Positions 23,808 to 34,115 of a stretch of 64,000 bases of DNA are shown one piece after another. The stretch spans positions 18,118,757-18,182,756 of the forward strand of contig NC_051433.1 of the NCBI RefSeq assembly GCF_001649575.2, read 5' to 3'. Source of the DNA: Kryptolebias marmoratus (taxonomy: Eukaryota > Chordata > Actinopteri > Cyprinodontiformes > Rivulidae). A program made the position numbers and the translations under genes. How positions within the stretch are numbered: position 1 is the stretch's first letter; every line of letters starts with the position of its first letter. Below the pieces are notes generated by a model. That model was not told the DNA's origin and did not search any database. It saw only the letters and a list, made by a program, of their open reading frames with translations.

Positions 23808-23880
23808 CTGGAGTTTCAGCATGTCCTTGCACAATATGTAAGACTCAAAAGCTTTCTTCAGTTTTCCCAGGTCGGTAATC
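23808..23880 (-). other. vdr: Probable non-coding leader exon of vdr
   Basis: 73 bases bounded by a pyrimidine-rich acceptor ending AAACAG and a consensus donor CAG|GTAAGC, on the same strand as vdr and between its promoter and first coding exon. Its only ATG (23822-23820) opens a five-codon frame MLKLQ that runs to the exon end; after splicing to 12505 the next codon is TGA, overlapping the receptor ATG. Assignment to vdr is inferred from position and splice sites. Confidence 0.6.
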
Positions 23881-24154
23881 CTGTTTAATAGAAGAAGAGG
23901 GGGGGACAAAAATGGTATGTCGCAAGTCACTGAGTGTGCCTTTACCCTCGGACCTGACCTGCAGTTGCTCTGTTTATGTAACACTGAACTATTTTCAACA
24001 GCAACATACACACTCCGAAGTAATCTTTGCAGCAGGCGGGCAAGCGCGCAGGTAAACATCGCAGTTAATCTGCGCCTTCTTGCTCTTTCGGAGCAACAAA
24101 ATCTCAATCATTCAAATCCCGATTGCATTCCTCCAGTGGCTGCGAGTTTCATAC

Positions 24155-24480
24155 CTCAGCTCAACTTTTCTCCATGAAGACAGGCTCGAGTTAGCTTCTG
24201 TTTTCTTTTTTTTTTTAAATCCTCCCTAGTAGTCGCTGGTCGTCGTCTTCATCGTGGTCGAAAGTGTGCCTCGGTCATCGTTTCGCCCAAGTAAGTGTGG
24301 AGGCTGCCTCGGAGGACGGTCGACCGCGCTGCGCTACACTCAGAACTCAATGTGCGGAGACTTGGAGACAAAACGTTCAACTCGTACGCCCTTCCAGACG
24401 TCGACACACGCGCGCGCACACACACACATTCACTCACACACGCAGCATCGGTCGTAGTAGCTAGCGTTAGCGTGGCTAGC
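24155..24480 (-). other. vdr: Candidate vdr first exon (5' leader)
   Basis: A plausible donor GAG|GTATGA ends at 24155 in a CpG-rich stretch just upstream of the leader exon at 23808-23880. The upstream limit is a guess, since no TATA box fixes the start. Short upstream frames are visible on this strand: 9 codons at 24278-24249 and 4 codons at 24175-24161. Confidence 0.4.
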
Positions 24481-25150
24481 TGGCTGCTTTAACCGTAAAC
24501 GCGGCGCCAAGTTCTGACAGTTACTTAAACGGTCTGCGGCCGCGAGCCACGGCCGTTGAGTTGAAAAACGCACGCGAGGGTCTCTAACGGCCAAACGTGC
24601 GCGCGAGCACGCAGAAAACTCGAATGCGCCGACAGCAGTCCGACGAAAAATAGGCTAAGCTTCCTTTTTCGAGACCCAAATAGATGGCCATTACTTTTTT
24701 TTTGTTATGCACCGCCCCCCTCCTCTGTTGGATCTCTACAGGAAAAAGGGATTTCCCTTCAGCCTCTACGATAGCCAATCACAGCTGGGCCTGGCGTCTG
24801 CCCTGCGCTCCGATTGGCTACATCTGTGTCGCGCTCCCATCTGTTTGGTCAGTCCCGGTGCTCGTAAGGCGCGGGGCCGCCCCCTCAAACAGGGGTGTGT
24901 CGTGACGTCAGAGGTAACGAAGAGGTAAACAACTTTGACCGCGTGAGGCTTAAAGCAACCTCGTTTTTACCGCTGATCTCTGAATCAGCGGAGACCCCGT
25001 TGCAGGGATTATCACCGTGCCCACGCTACATGCGGCACGAGTGTCTCAGTAGGTGGAAACCGCCTTCCCGAGGCCTGTTTTTTCTCCCCCCCCCCTCTCT
25101 GCACCAGTCCGGAGTGTCTTTGTTCGCATGTGCGAGCGCAACGCAAATGT
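24250..25150 (-). promoter_or_regulatory. CpG-rich TATA-less promoter of vdr
   Basis: CG dinucleotides are dense here compared with the surrounding AT-rich DNA. CCAAT occurs at about 24773 and in the opposite orientation (ATTGG) at about 24811, some 35-40 bases apart. A perfect palindromic CRE, TGACGTCA, lies at 24903-24910. There is no obvious TATA box. This combination is typical of a CpG-island promoter, and its position fits the vdr 5' end. Use as a two-way promoter is possible, but no plus-strand gene was recognised. Confidence 0.65.
24903..24910. promoter_or_regulatory. Perfect palindromic CRE (CREB/ATF site)
   Basis: TGACGTCA in the CpG-rich promoter region. CREB/ATF binding is known for this exact motif; function here is inferred. 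Confidence 0.6.
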
Positions 25151-26389
25151 AAAGAAGCTGATACGGCTGCGGTCGATATCGCGCGATTGAAACTTTATGA
25201 GCACTCGGGTCAAAGATAAAGCGTTTGATTTAATTACTTTTGCTCCATGTTTTCTTTGACACTCTTCAGATGTGTGCAGCGAGGTGTGCGTATCTGAGGG
25301 GTGTGTCTGCTCTGCAGTACACTGGTAGGCTGGAAGAAAGCGATGGCGTTGCATGTGCATTGCATGACAAATACCTAATTATCCTCACAATAGACGACTA
25401 AACCAATCCGTCGTCAAATAGGAAGGAATTCTATTTGTAGATTAAGTAGATTGCCTTATCTGTCTTTAAACCTATTAGTTTGGATTTGATCATTGATTGT
25501 AATGCGCATACACTTGTGGTAGATAGTTAAAATGGTGGTGGTGTGTATGTATGTGTGTATGGGTGTGTGTGTGTGTACAAGCGACAGCTCATTCAGTGGT
25601 GCAGAGAAAGTGCTTTCTCTCTATAAGTTTATCAGTTCTCATTTTAACTTAAAAATGAATCAATTTTAATTTTAATATCATCATTTGTTCCCCAAAAAAG
25701 GCTCCAACGCTGCCACCACGTCACAGCCTGTTCTTTGTCAATTTGGACAAGAAGTGGACCTGATAGCTCAGCTGCAGTCACATGGCTAAAAACAGAACCT
25801 GCAGAAATTAACTTCAGCACAGATCAGCCCGCTTTGCTCACATTATAGGTTGACTGAAAGTAAAACCAAACTGAAGCATGTCCCCGATGTTTCTTCACCA
25901 GACTGTAGTCAGCTAGAGAGGTGAGGTTTAGGTTTAACAGCTGAAGCGTTTCAAAAGTGCAACCACAAACTATCTGGGTCAGCTCTGCTTTTTTTTTTAC
26001 TCTTCACCTCAAAATATACATATTTACTTGCACGTATGTATGGGTATATAAGGATGTTTTCATGCAGGTAAATGATACTGCGTGCACTCTGTCCAATGTT
26101 TGAATTAGAAAGACAAAATCACAAAAAGTCAAGATGATCGTCCATCCATTCATTGTCCACCTCCTTGATCCTTCTTTATTTTTGCACCTCTTTAAAAAAA
26201 AAATCTAATTACTTCTGCATGCTTTGTGCTATTTTAACCATTCCTGTATTGAAACGTTCAGCTCATTCAGGAGATCGGTGCTATGACTTTAGGTTTGGTA
26301 ACTTTTATACTCCTCAAAATATTTACCTTTATTTTCCCAGTAGAAAACCCATTGAGATCTCAAGTAATAAGCTTCAGAATACCTGCTCT

Positions 26390-26950
26390 CTTGTTGTCTT
26401 CTTATGCTGCTTTTAGCTTTTGGCTACCCTTCTGCTACTTTTGGTTAGACTTTTGCAATTTTTAATTTTTTATCTAGTGTTTTAGCTACTGTTTGGTACA
26501 TTTGAATTTTTGCTTGCCTTTTGCTACATTTAGCTTTTAACTGGTGTTTTTCTACTTTTAGCTACTGTTCTGCTCCTTTTAAATTTTAGCTACTGTTTGC
26601 TACATTTAGCGTTTTGCAATTTTGCAACTTTTAGCTAGATTTAATTTTTTTGGTACTTCTAGCTAGCATTTTGCTACTTTTGGCTAGCTTTCTGCAATAT
26701 TTACCTTTTAGCTAGCTAGTGCTACTTTTAACTACCATTTTAGATTTCAGCTTGCCTTCAACTACATATAGCTTTTATCTAGTGTTTTTCTCCTTTTAGC
26801 TTTTAGTTAGTGTTTAGATCTTTTTAGCTAGTGTTTTGCAACTTTTGGCAAGCCTTCTGCTATATTTAGCTTTTATTGAGCATTTTGCTACTTTTGTCAA
26901 TTGGTTTGTTCCTTTTAACTTGTAGCTAGTGTTCTTTTAGCTTTAACAAC
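26390..26950 (+). repeat. Degenerate TTTAGCT/GCTACTTTT repeat
   Basis: About 560 bases built from shuffled short words such as TTTAGCTTTT, GCTAGTGTTTT and TTGCTACTTTT. Period is irregular (roughly 25-35 bases). No strong reading frame. Origin by slippage of a short minisatellite is inferred. Confidence 0.75.
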
Positions 26951-27225
26951 TCAGTTTCAGCTTCCTATTCAGTAAATGTCCGGTAAAGTCGTCCAGCACT
27001 CAGCGCTCACACACCGTATTTGTAGAAAGTGCACATTTCTCCAGTATTGTGCTGAGTGCATTCTTCATTTTCCTAATATCTACAATATGCAGTAGCTAAT
27101 CTAGAGAAACACACGGTGAGTTTTACACAAGCCCAAAGGCCAGATGGTGGAAAAATGCAAAAAAAAAAAGTGTTATAAATTATAAAAGTCTCTAGGAGGA
27201 GAATACCCGGGAACCCCCCCCCCCC

Positions 27226-27368
27226 NNNNNNNNNNNNNNNNNNNNNNNNNNNNNNNNNNNNNNNNNNNNNNNNNNNNNNNNNNNNNNNNNNNNNNNNNNN
27301 NNNNNNNNNNNNNNNNNNNNNNNNNNNNNNNNNNNNNNNNNNNNNNNNNNNNNNNNNNNNNNNNNNNN
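27226..27368. other. Assembly gap flanked by poly-C and poly-G
   Basis: 143 N, with about 12 C before and about 13 G after. The opposing homopolymers suggest a sequencing stop or local misassembly, so flanking bases are unreliable. Confidence 0.97.
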
Positions 27369-30300
27369 GGGGGGGGGGGGGACCAAGGAGGCGAAGGTCA
27401 GATGTGTGTCTACAGTGTAAACACCGTAAAGGCCCGAGATAAGAAAGGGAGTGGGACAGAGGGATGGCCTGTCCCAACCAAGCGGGTCCAAGTAATCACA
27501 ACAACAACAGGTTGATTAAAGCAGAAGGCAGATCTTATCATCCGTAATCATTGGTGTGTTTTTTTTTTATTACACAGCAGAAGCACCTTATAAAGCAATA
27601 CATAACGTTGGGCATTTTTCAGGGAAAGCTCACAGGCGAGTCCAGTTTATGACTGTTCTTCTTTGGTTCTCTGACCTCTGTTGAATTTGTAAATTCAGCT
27701 CTAAGGTTGTATGAAACAACCAGCAAGTCACCCGAGTGCCCTAATGGCTTATTACCCTATAGGTTGTAGCTCCTGTCAAAACAACCCGAGCTGCAACCAG
27801 TTCACAGCATTTTTACAGTACACAAATTGCACGAGCGAGTCATCCCTGCGTAACTGTGTCGCGCCCGTCTGTTTCTCCCTGCTGAAGGGTGATGGAGCCT
27901 CGGCACAATTGGCGCTCTTCGCTCTGCTCTCCAAAACCCCCTGCCTTCAAGACGGCAGGAATTTTTACAACAAGCATTCCCCCACTATTCTAGTCCATTC
28001 TGTATTAGACGGTTATACATTTTTGTACCCGCTGTTTGGCCAAAGACTACAGCCCACTTGACAATTAGGCCCGCACCATAAACCCCAAGGACACATGTGC
28101 AAAGTTCACTGTCAGCTACAGACTTGTTTACGCCAGCCTTGCATTCTAGCCCAGCCTCAGAACTAGCATGGACTTATCCTGCCGGCACCCTTTGACATGA
28201 GTCATATTTTCTTCAAACCGTCGATCCATGTGCAGTATCTGCTGGTGAAAGTGTGTTGGTGCTCGGTTCCTGTGCGTGGAGAGCTGATTCTAGCCCTGTG
28301 GCCTGGCCGGCTCCCAAGTCTGGCACCGGCACTGGATTCGGGCCGTTCTGCTAACTGGGATTTGTTTGGCTCCGCGGCCACACATGTCAGACATGCATCC
28401 ATCCTGGCTGAGCGGCTCTGCGTCCTCAGATGCTCCGGGTTCCTCGCAGCGGGCTGGCCTGCTGTTTGGAAACAAGGCGAGTGGAAATCATAAATCAGAA
28501 ACACTTGACCTACTAAAAAACTATGGGAGTTCGGTCCTTGTGGCACTGGTGCGGAAACATAAATAACCGCGGCAGCAACCGGGCTCATCATGGAATATAA
28601 TCGGAGTAACTTCATGTTACACAAACACAGCTGAGAACATGTACCGTTAAAGGCCTCGGATGCCTTGAAGGAATGCTTATTGTCCGTTTTAGATGATTCG
28701 CATTGTTATGTGTCGCAATGAGGGCCATTTCAGCTCCAAAACAATGCAGATAAATGTCTAAAAATGATACACACTGGACACATTTATGAGTCTTGAGTAA
28801 TACAGGAAGGTAATAAAACACAAAGGACATCTGATGGGCAGATTTGCTGGTTTGAGGACAATTACCTGCACTGCTAGAGGAAAGCCTTCAGGTGCACAAG
28901 CCCACCCTAAAGTGCCTGACAGCATCTTTCATTAAAATCAGACATCATGGGGAAACCTCCTAATGGACACTTTTGCTTGCATTCTCCCACTTTTGGTGAT
29001 GTTTCAGTGCAGTACAGTGCAGAAACTCAGGATTTCCTGCCTGAGGGACTGCCACCCTGTTCCACTTACATCTGTCATCATGTGACACCTCGGGCTGCCA
29101 GGCAGGACCCATATAAAGTCACTTCCCCCAGGCGATCTGCACATTGTACTGAGCGTTGAATCATCTGTGATTGTTATTGCCACGGTTCCACGGGGCCGTC
29201 TCACCTAGAGGAAAAAAAAAAGAACACATTGTACCTTTGAGAATGTTGTTTGTCAAAACAGAGTATCTTAGCAGCTGGATCCCGGGGTTGTTGACAGGTA
29301 GGCCACTGGTGGTGAAGATGGGCACTTGATTTTTTTTTTTTTTATCCACTCAACATCTAAAACCCACGTCAGTTCCCACTGATCGTTTATGACTAATAAA
29401 GCAGAAGGCTTATTTTATTGGCCATTCGGGCGAAAAGCAGAAGGCGAGTCGGCAGCGTTCTCGTTTTTATTTGCAAATCAACACAATCAAGGTTTACGAT
29501 GGGCGTTAAAATCTCCCAGGCACGTAAAACCACGACACCAGTTTCCCCACCGCTCGAGTTTTATGCGTTCATCCAAAAACAGCTGCAAGCCCGGACAGAA
29601 AGTCTTTGGTGACAGGACGAGGTGTAGGGGAGGATGACTGGCTCCAGGAAGTGAGGTCGAGGAGGAAACACCTTGATCAATACGACGGAAACAGAGAGAG
29701 AGTCAGCATTTCCGAGTCCGGTTGGATCGATATTACTGGATGAAGTACTCATGAAGGTTCACCCCCCACCACCCCCTAGAATCCTTCACATGTGCAGGAC
29801 TGAGATCAACAGCAGCTGCATCACTATATGGTGTCCAAACGTCGCTGCCCTGTGTTGTGAAGCTGCACGGCAGGTGGTGTAAACAGCATAGTTTCCCACA
29901 GGCAACGAACCCAACAGGACGTTTACCGTGAGAGATGCTCACGCAGGCCCAAAGTCGCCCAACAACCCCGTGGGTCCGGAGCACTCCGCGGCAGCAGGGC
30001 GACGGCGTCCCTCGCGATGTGCCTGCTCCAGTCCTGCCTTTAGTCTCTGCATCGAACCGCTTCACATTCCTGCCAAAACAAATCATTACATGATCATTGC
30101 TCCAGTATGAGGTCATGAGGTTTGCCCAAAAGGATTTTCTTTCTCGTCTTCAAAAGCAACAGAGCTCTTTTCGAGCACTTGTGACAATTGCCGGACAAAG
30201 AGCGCTCTAAGTTCCTCTCATTCTTCGGCATTAGTGGGATTCTTTTGGTCTACACCAAAGACCAAGGGCTATTTTTCTAAAAAATTCCTCATAAGGTAGC

Positions 30301-30429
30301 CAAAAGGTCCGAAAGTTGTTTCTGGACCCCCTGTACTCCTGTGGGCTTTGTGTGGCGCACACCGAAGAGTTTTTCATTAGGAGGTAGTTCCTCTCCGTTT
30401 CATAATCCAGTTCTGAGTTTGAACTGTGC

Positions 30430-30482
<53 letters not shown>
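30430..30482. repeat. (GA)n microsatellite
   Basis: About 53 bases of GA units with one AAAG interruption. Confidence 0.92.
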
Positions 30483-30484
<2 letters not shown>

Positions 30485-30849
30485 CACAACTTATAGAAAA
30501 ATAAATCTTGGACCTCACACCGTAACGCGTATGTTTCTCTCCAGAAGATTGCTAGTTTCTGCAAAATTGCTGCCCGTGAGACAATCATAGCTCCTATAAG
30601 CATCTCTAGCTCCCTCTACTGTGACAACGACAGAACTTATATTATATTTATGTAATAAAATGTTCTTTCTCTGCTGTTGTTGATCAACAAATTTCAATAT
30701 GTTACACTGGAGAAGAGCTTTCGTTGTTACTAAGCAATCAAAGCTAAAAAAAAGCTGTGTTTAAGGAGACAGCTCCACAAATTCATTTGGAAAGAGATGT
30801 ATTTATGTTGACAGTTACACCATGCATCATATCAAAGGGACTTTCACGC

Positions 30850-31720
30850 AAAAATGTAGGGTGCTCATGTCTGTTAGCAAAATATCTCCTAAACCAGCAG
30901 ACACGTTTTAATAAAACTTGCAGGAAGTGATCATTGGGTGTACATCTACAACTGATTACCTTTTGAGGTCAGCACAATTCAAGATAGCATCAACAGCCAG
31001 CTGAACTTCAAAACAACATAAATGGCTGTAATTCAGTCAAATCTGCAGATGTTGAGCAAACGTTTGGCGTGGTAGTAGCTGAGACTGATCCCCAACACAT
31101 ATTATGGGCACAAAGAGCTTTTGCACAAGATCCTTGCCTAAAAGTTTGTCATTAAGTATTTGGAGATAACTCTGCCCGTCTGTTGGCAAAATATTTCATG
31201 AACCAATCAGACAGATTTTATTTAATCTTCCAGGAAATAAACACTGGGTGTACCTCTGAAACCGATTTCCTTTTGGAGTCAGTCAATACAAGATGGTATC
31301 CACAGCCAGCTGACCTCAGAACCCCCCCCCCCAAAGGATATAATTTAGTCAATTTTACAGATATTGTGCTAAAATCTGACATAGTTGTAGCTGAGAGTCA
31401 TTAACAACACATACTGAAAGTGATACTAATTGCAAAAGATATTTGCTTAAAACTGTAGCATTAACTGCTGGAGCCAATCCTGTTTATCTGTTAGCAAAAT
31501 ATCTCAAGACCTACTGGATGGATTTTAATGAAACTTTCACTAAATAACTCTTGGATGTGCATCTACAGCTGATCGACTTTTGAAGTCGGTCCTATTCATG
31601 ACGGCCACCACAGGTCATCCATATTAAGCCAACACAAAATTGGACATAACCTAGTCATTTTAAAGGCAACTGAACTGAAATTTCATGTGGTAGTCGCTGA
31701 GAGTCGTTTACAACAGATCA
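30850..31720 (+). repeat. Dispersed ~300-base repeat, cluster B
   Basis: Three head-to-tail units with openings GTTAGCAAAATATCTC-like at about 30873, 31182 and 31490, a spacing near 308 bases. Cores occur at 30979, 31290 and 31595. No conserved frame. Confidence 0.85.
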
Positions 31721-31965
31721 TACTGTTAGCGTTGACATAGTTTTTTTTTTTATTGTAAATTGATGTCAGTCTACAACTCCGGTGATATACTGTACTTTAA
31801 TTTAAGCAATGCCAGGTGTTTAATTCACTGAAGCGCCTCTCCCGTGCAGTAAGCGAGCAGACTTTTATTTTGAAAGCGACGCTTTTATTTTGCCAATCAG
31901 ACGCTAGAACCGGCGCGCGGTGGAAATAATCCGGAGTAGCTCGCAGAACGGTGGATGTTACTGAG

Positions 31966-32023
31966 GCCTTTGTAGCGCAGCTCCTCAGTCTCGTAACGTT
32001 TATGTGTACCATTTCGTCAGGCA
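31966..32023 (+). pseudogene. Possible decayed tRNA-Met-like relic
   Basis: Contains GCCTTTGTAGCGCAG and CAGTCTCGTAA, which resemble the 5' end, D-arm and anticodon arm of vertebrate elongator tRNA-Met as I remember it, and ends with TCAGGCA. The D loop is shortened, the anticodon position reads CGT rather than CAT, and the T arm is not recognisable, so it cannot be functional. Could be chance similarity. Confidence 0.3.
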
Positions 32024-32340
32024 ACTAAAAACAACAACAACAAAACAACCATTTTTTAAAATCTATGCGTATGTACAAGCTGGAGACTAAAACTGCACAC
32101 ACCGAAGCCGCTGTCACACAGCTAGCCTCATTAGCTACGAGTTAGCTAGGGTAGCTTCGGTCAGCGAAATAGTAATAAAACACGTAGAGCAAGGCTTACC
32201 CAGCTACACATCCGATGTGTGTTTTTAATCAGCGTAACAGCAGACTAATGTGTACTCAACCAATCGAAGCTAAACAGAATAGTTGTGATGATATCAGTGG
32301 TAGTTTTAAGTGCTTATAGAAGCGCGTGAGTACAGCAGCT

Positions 32341-32412
32341 GGTCCCATGGTGTAATGGTTAGCACTCTGGACTTTGAATCCAGCGATCCGAGTTCAAATC
32401 TCGGTGGGACCT
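32341..32412 (+). tRNA. tRNA-Gln (anticodon TTG)
   Basis: Seventy-two bases fold as a complete cloverleaf. The acceptor stem GGTCCCA (32341-32347) pairs with TGGGACC (32405-32411), followed by discriminator T. The anticodon stem CTGGA/TCCAG (32367-32371 with 32379-32383) encloses loop CTTTGAA with anticodon TTG (32374-32376), reading CAA codons for glutamine. The internal Pol III boxes are TGGTGTAATGGTTAGCAC (A box) and GAGTTCAAATC (B box, with A for the usual G in TTCGA). CCA is not encoded, as expected in eukaryotes. A short T4 run at about 32418-32421 could stop Pol III. It stands alone, 1.56 kb beyond the tns2 stop codon and on the opposite strand. Confidence 0.95.
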
Positions 32413-33844
32413 CGTCCTTTTGATCTAATTCCGTGGGTATTATCCCCCCACAGCTGTTTATGGTTTTATTTAAATGTAGAAAGTCAGAAAACGCAACCAA
32501 ATTAGCATTAAACAAATATTTCGGTGTAGTTCACTCTAAAATGCAGCACTCTTACCTCCTCCGTGCTTGTGAAGCAACGCTTGCCAAAATGAGGAGGACT
32601 CCTTTTAAATGATGAAGCTCACACTTTTGCTTAGTTTGCAAATCTTGGTTTAATTTTCTCGTCAAACGTGACATACGCCGTTCTTGAACTCTACGACACC
32701 CCCGAAAGCCTAAAATATATTACTTCTTTTACGTAAAAATTTAATATGAAAAATAGTGATACGCTGAAATACTGTAGTCTAAATACTGTCTCGGTTTATA
32801 GAAAACAAACATTGAACAACAACAACACAACTATTAGAAATAATAATAATTAAAAAAAATCTTAAAAACAATTGAAAACAAAAACTTTGGCTTTAGGAAA
32901 GAATTTGCTCTTATGTTTTGTTCTTCTTGTCGAAATGAAAGAGGAACCAGACTCACTGATGATGAGTCTAATCTGCCATTTGTTGCCATTACCAAAACTA
33001 AATATTCTGTCACATCTATTGTTGTACCTCAGAAAGAAAGACGAGCCTTTGGAATAGTAAACAGCAATGATATTTTTGTCATCGACTTTTCAAACGCGCT
33101 CAATTGTTGATGCAAAAGATTTGATATTTAACTAGAAATCAGTTGCTTAAAGACAAAAAACATGAAGCTTGCTTTGATCCAAAAGACTAATGGGCTAAAG
33201 GTTGACATCCACACGAGAAGGCCTAAAAGATAAGGCAGATGATGATTTTTAAAAATAAATATAATTCGATATATTTGTTAAATTTCTTTCGATACCAACC
33301 CCTACATAGTTTACCTTAAAGGACTTATGATTAGCACTTAAAAAGGATACGCTTTTAGAGTCTGAATGTTCTTTTTTTAAGGATATATTTATATTGCTGT
33401 TTTGTATACTTATTTTTTTTTAATGTAGCCAAAAAGTCCCTCAGATAATCCCAATACACAAAAACTCTCGTTAAATCACTTACATTTAACTTTCTCAAAT
33501 TGCACGAGGAACAGCTGCAGTTATTCTCCTCGACCCTTTCATGCGTTACTTTTACTTTCTACCACATTGTTCAAATCTTCCAGCGTCATTCCCTTTAGCT
33601 TAGGACTTTAACTTTAATAAATGTGGTAAATGGGTTTTCCCTCGTGCAGTTTGTGAAGACACATTATGTTGCCTGAAACGTAATATCAATCAATATGAAA
33701 CAAAAGAAACACAAACACTCAGAAACCAAATAAAACTTGTGTTACAATCTCAGCTGGCAATGTTAGGCCACTGTTTGGCTTTTCAGGCTGTTACCGTTTA
33801 ACTCTTTGCTTTGTAAACTGCTACAAAAACAGCCGTGCGTTGAA
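32413..33844. other. Intergenic DNA between tRNA-Gln and the tns2 3' end
   Basis: 1.4 kb AT-rich sequence. A 65-codon plus-strand frame at 32913-33110 has no family resemblance. Nothing else recognised. Confidence 0.75.
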
Positions 33845-33875
33845 GCAGTCCCACTTATGAAAGAAATATGAACAT

Positions 33876-33881
33876 TTTATT
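33876..33881 (-). terminator. tns2: tns2 polyadenylation signal AATAAA
   Basis: AATAAA on the minus strand 90 bases past the tns2 stop codon. Cleavage is expected at about 33845-33865, giving a short 3' UTR of roughly 110-125 bases. Confidence 0.7.
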
Positions 33882-33970
33882 AAAAAAATATTACAAAAAT
33901 CCTGCTGTTTTCTCCTGATACGTTATAGTGCATAGTCTTCATTTGGCTGTTTGTTTGTTTTTTCCTTCCT

Positions 33971-34115
33971 TTATCTTCGTGGCTGTAGTCCCAGCATGAC
34001 TTTATTGATGAAGTTGACGATTGCCACAGCTGGCTGCTCGGGGTCCATCTCAGCGAACAGGTGACACACGTTCTCCGTGGCGGTGCCGCTTCGTCGCGCC
34101 ACGAAGCCAAACATC
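33971..34115 (-). CDS. tns2: tns2 last exon: end of PTB and stop
   Basis: 145 bases, [20 protein letters not shown], then [19 protein letters not shown] and LQPRR, stop TAA at 33973-33971. ENVCHLFAE and the FINKVMLG terminal helix identify TNS2 among tensins. Acceptor TCTCTGCAG. Confidence 0.96.

Larger units (their letters stand above)
25151..32340. other. Intergenic region between vdr promoter and tRNA-Gln
   Basis: 7.2 kb with no recognised protein gene. It holds a degenerate TTTAGCT-rich repeat (26390-26950), an assembly gap (27226-27368), a (GA)n microsatellite (30430-30482), a cluster of the dispersed repeat (30850-31720), a CCAAT-containing GC-richer patch (about 31880-31990) and a possible tRNA-Met relic (31966-32023). 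Frames such as 27711-28061 and 29733-30116 have no family resemblance or splice support. Confidence 0.7.

Noticed and set aside
23799..24107. Minus-strand frame with LGKLKKAFESYILCKDMLK, first read as a coding exon
   Set aside because: Spliced to the vdr coding exon it reaches TGA at once and does not resemble any VDR N terminus, so it is better taken as a non-coding leader exon.
27711..28061. 116-codon plus-strand frame in intergenic DNA
   Set aside because: No recognisable family, no splice or promoter support; low complexity is absent but length is within chance for this composition.
28202..28624. 140-codon minus-strand frame in a GC-richer patch
   Set aside because: No family resemblance; the patch resembles common fish interspersed sequence rather than an exon.
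29733..30116. 127-codon minus-strand frame
   Set aside because: No motif, no plausible splice context, no neighbouring exon.
30231..30603. Two minus-strand frames with long Ser-Leu runs
   Set aside because: Translation of the (GA)n microsatellite; not proteins.
32913..33110. 65-codon plus-strand frame
   Set aside because: Reads smoothly but matches nothing I recognise and lacks splice or promoter signals.
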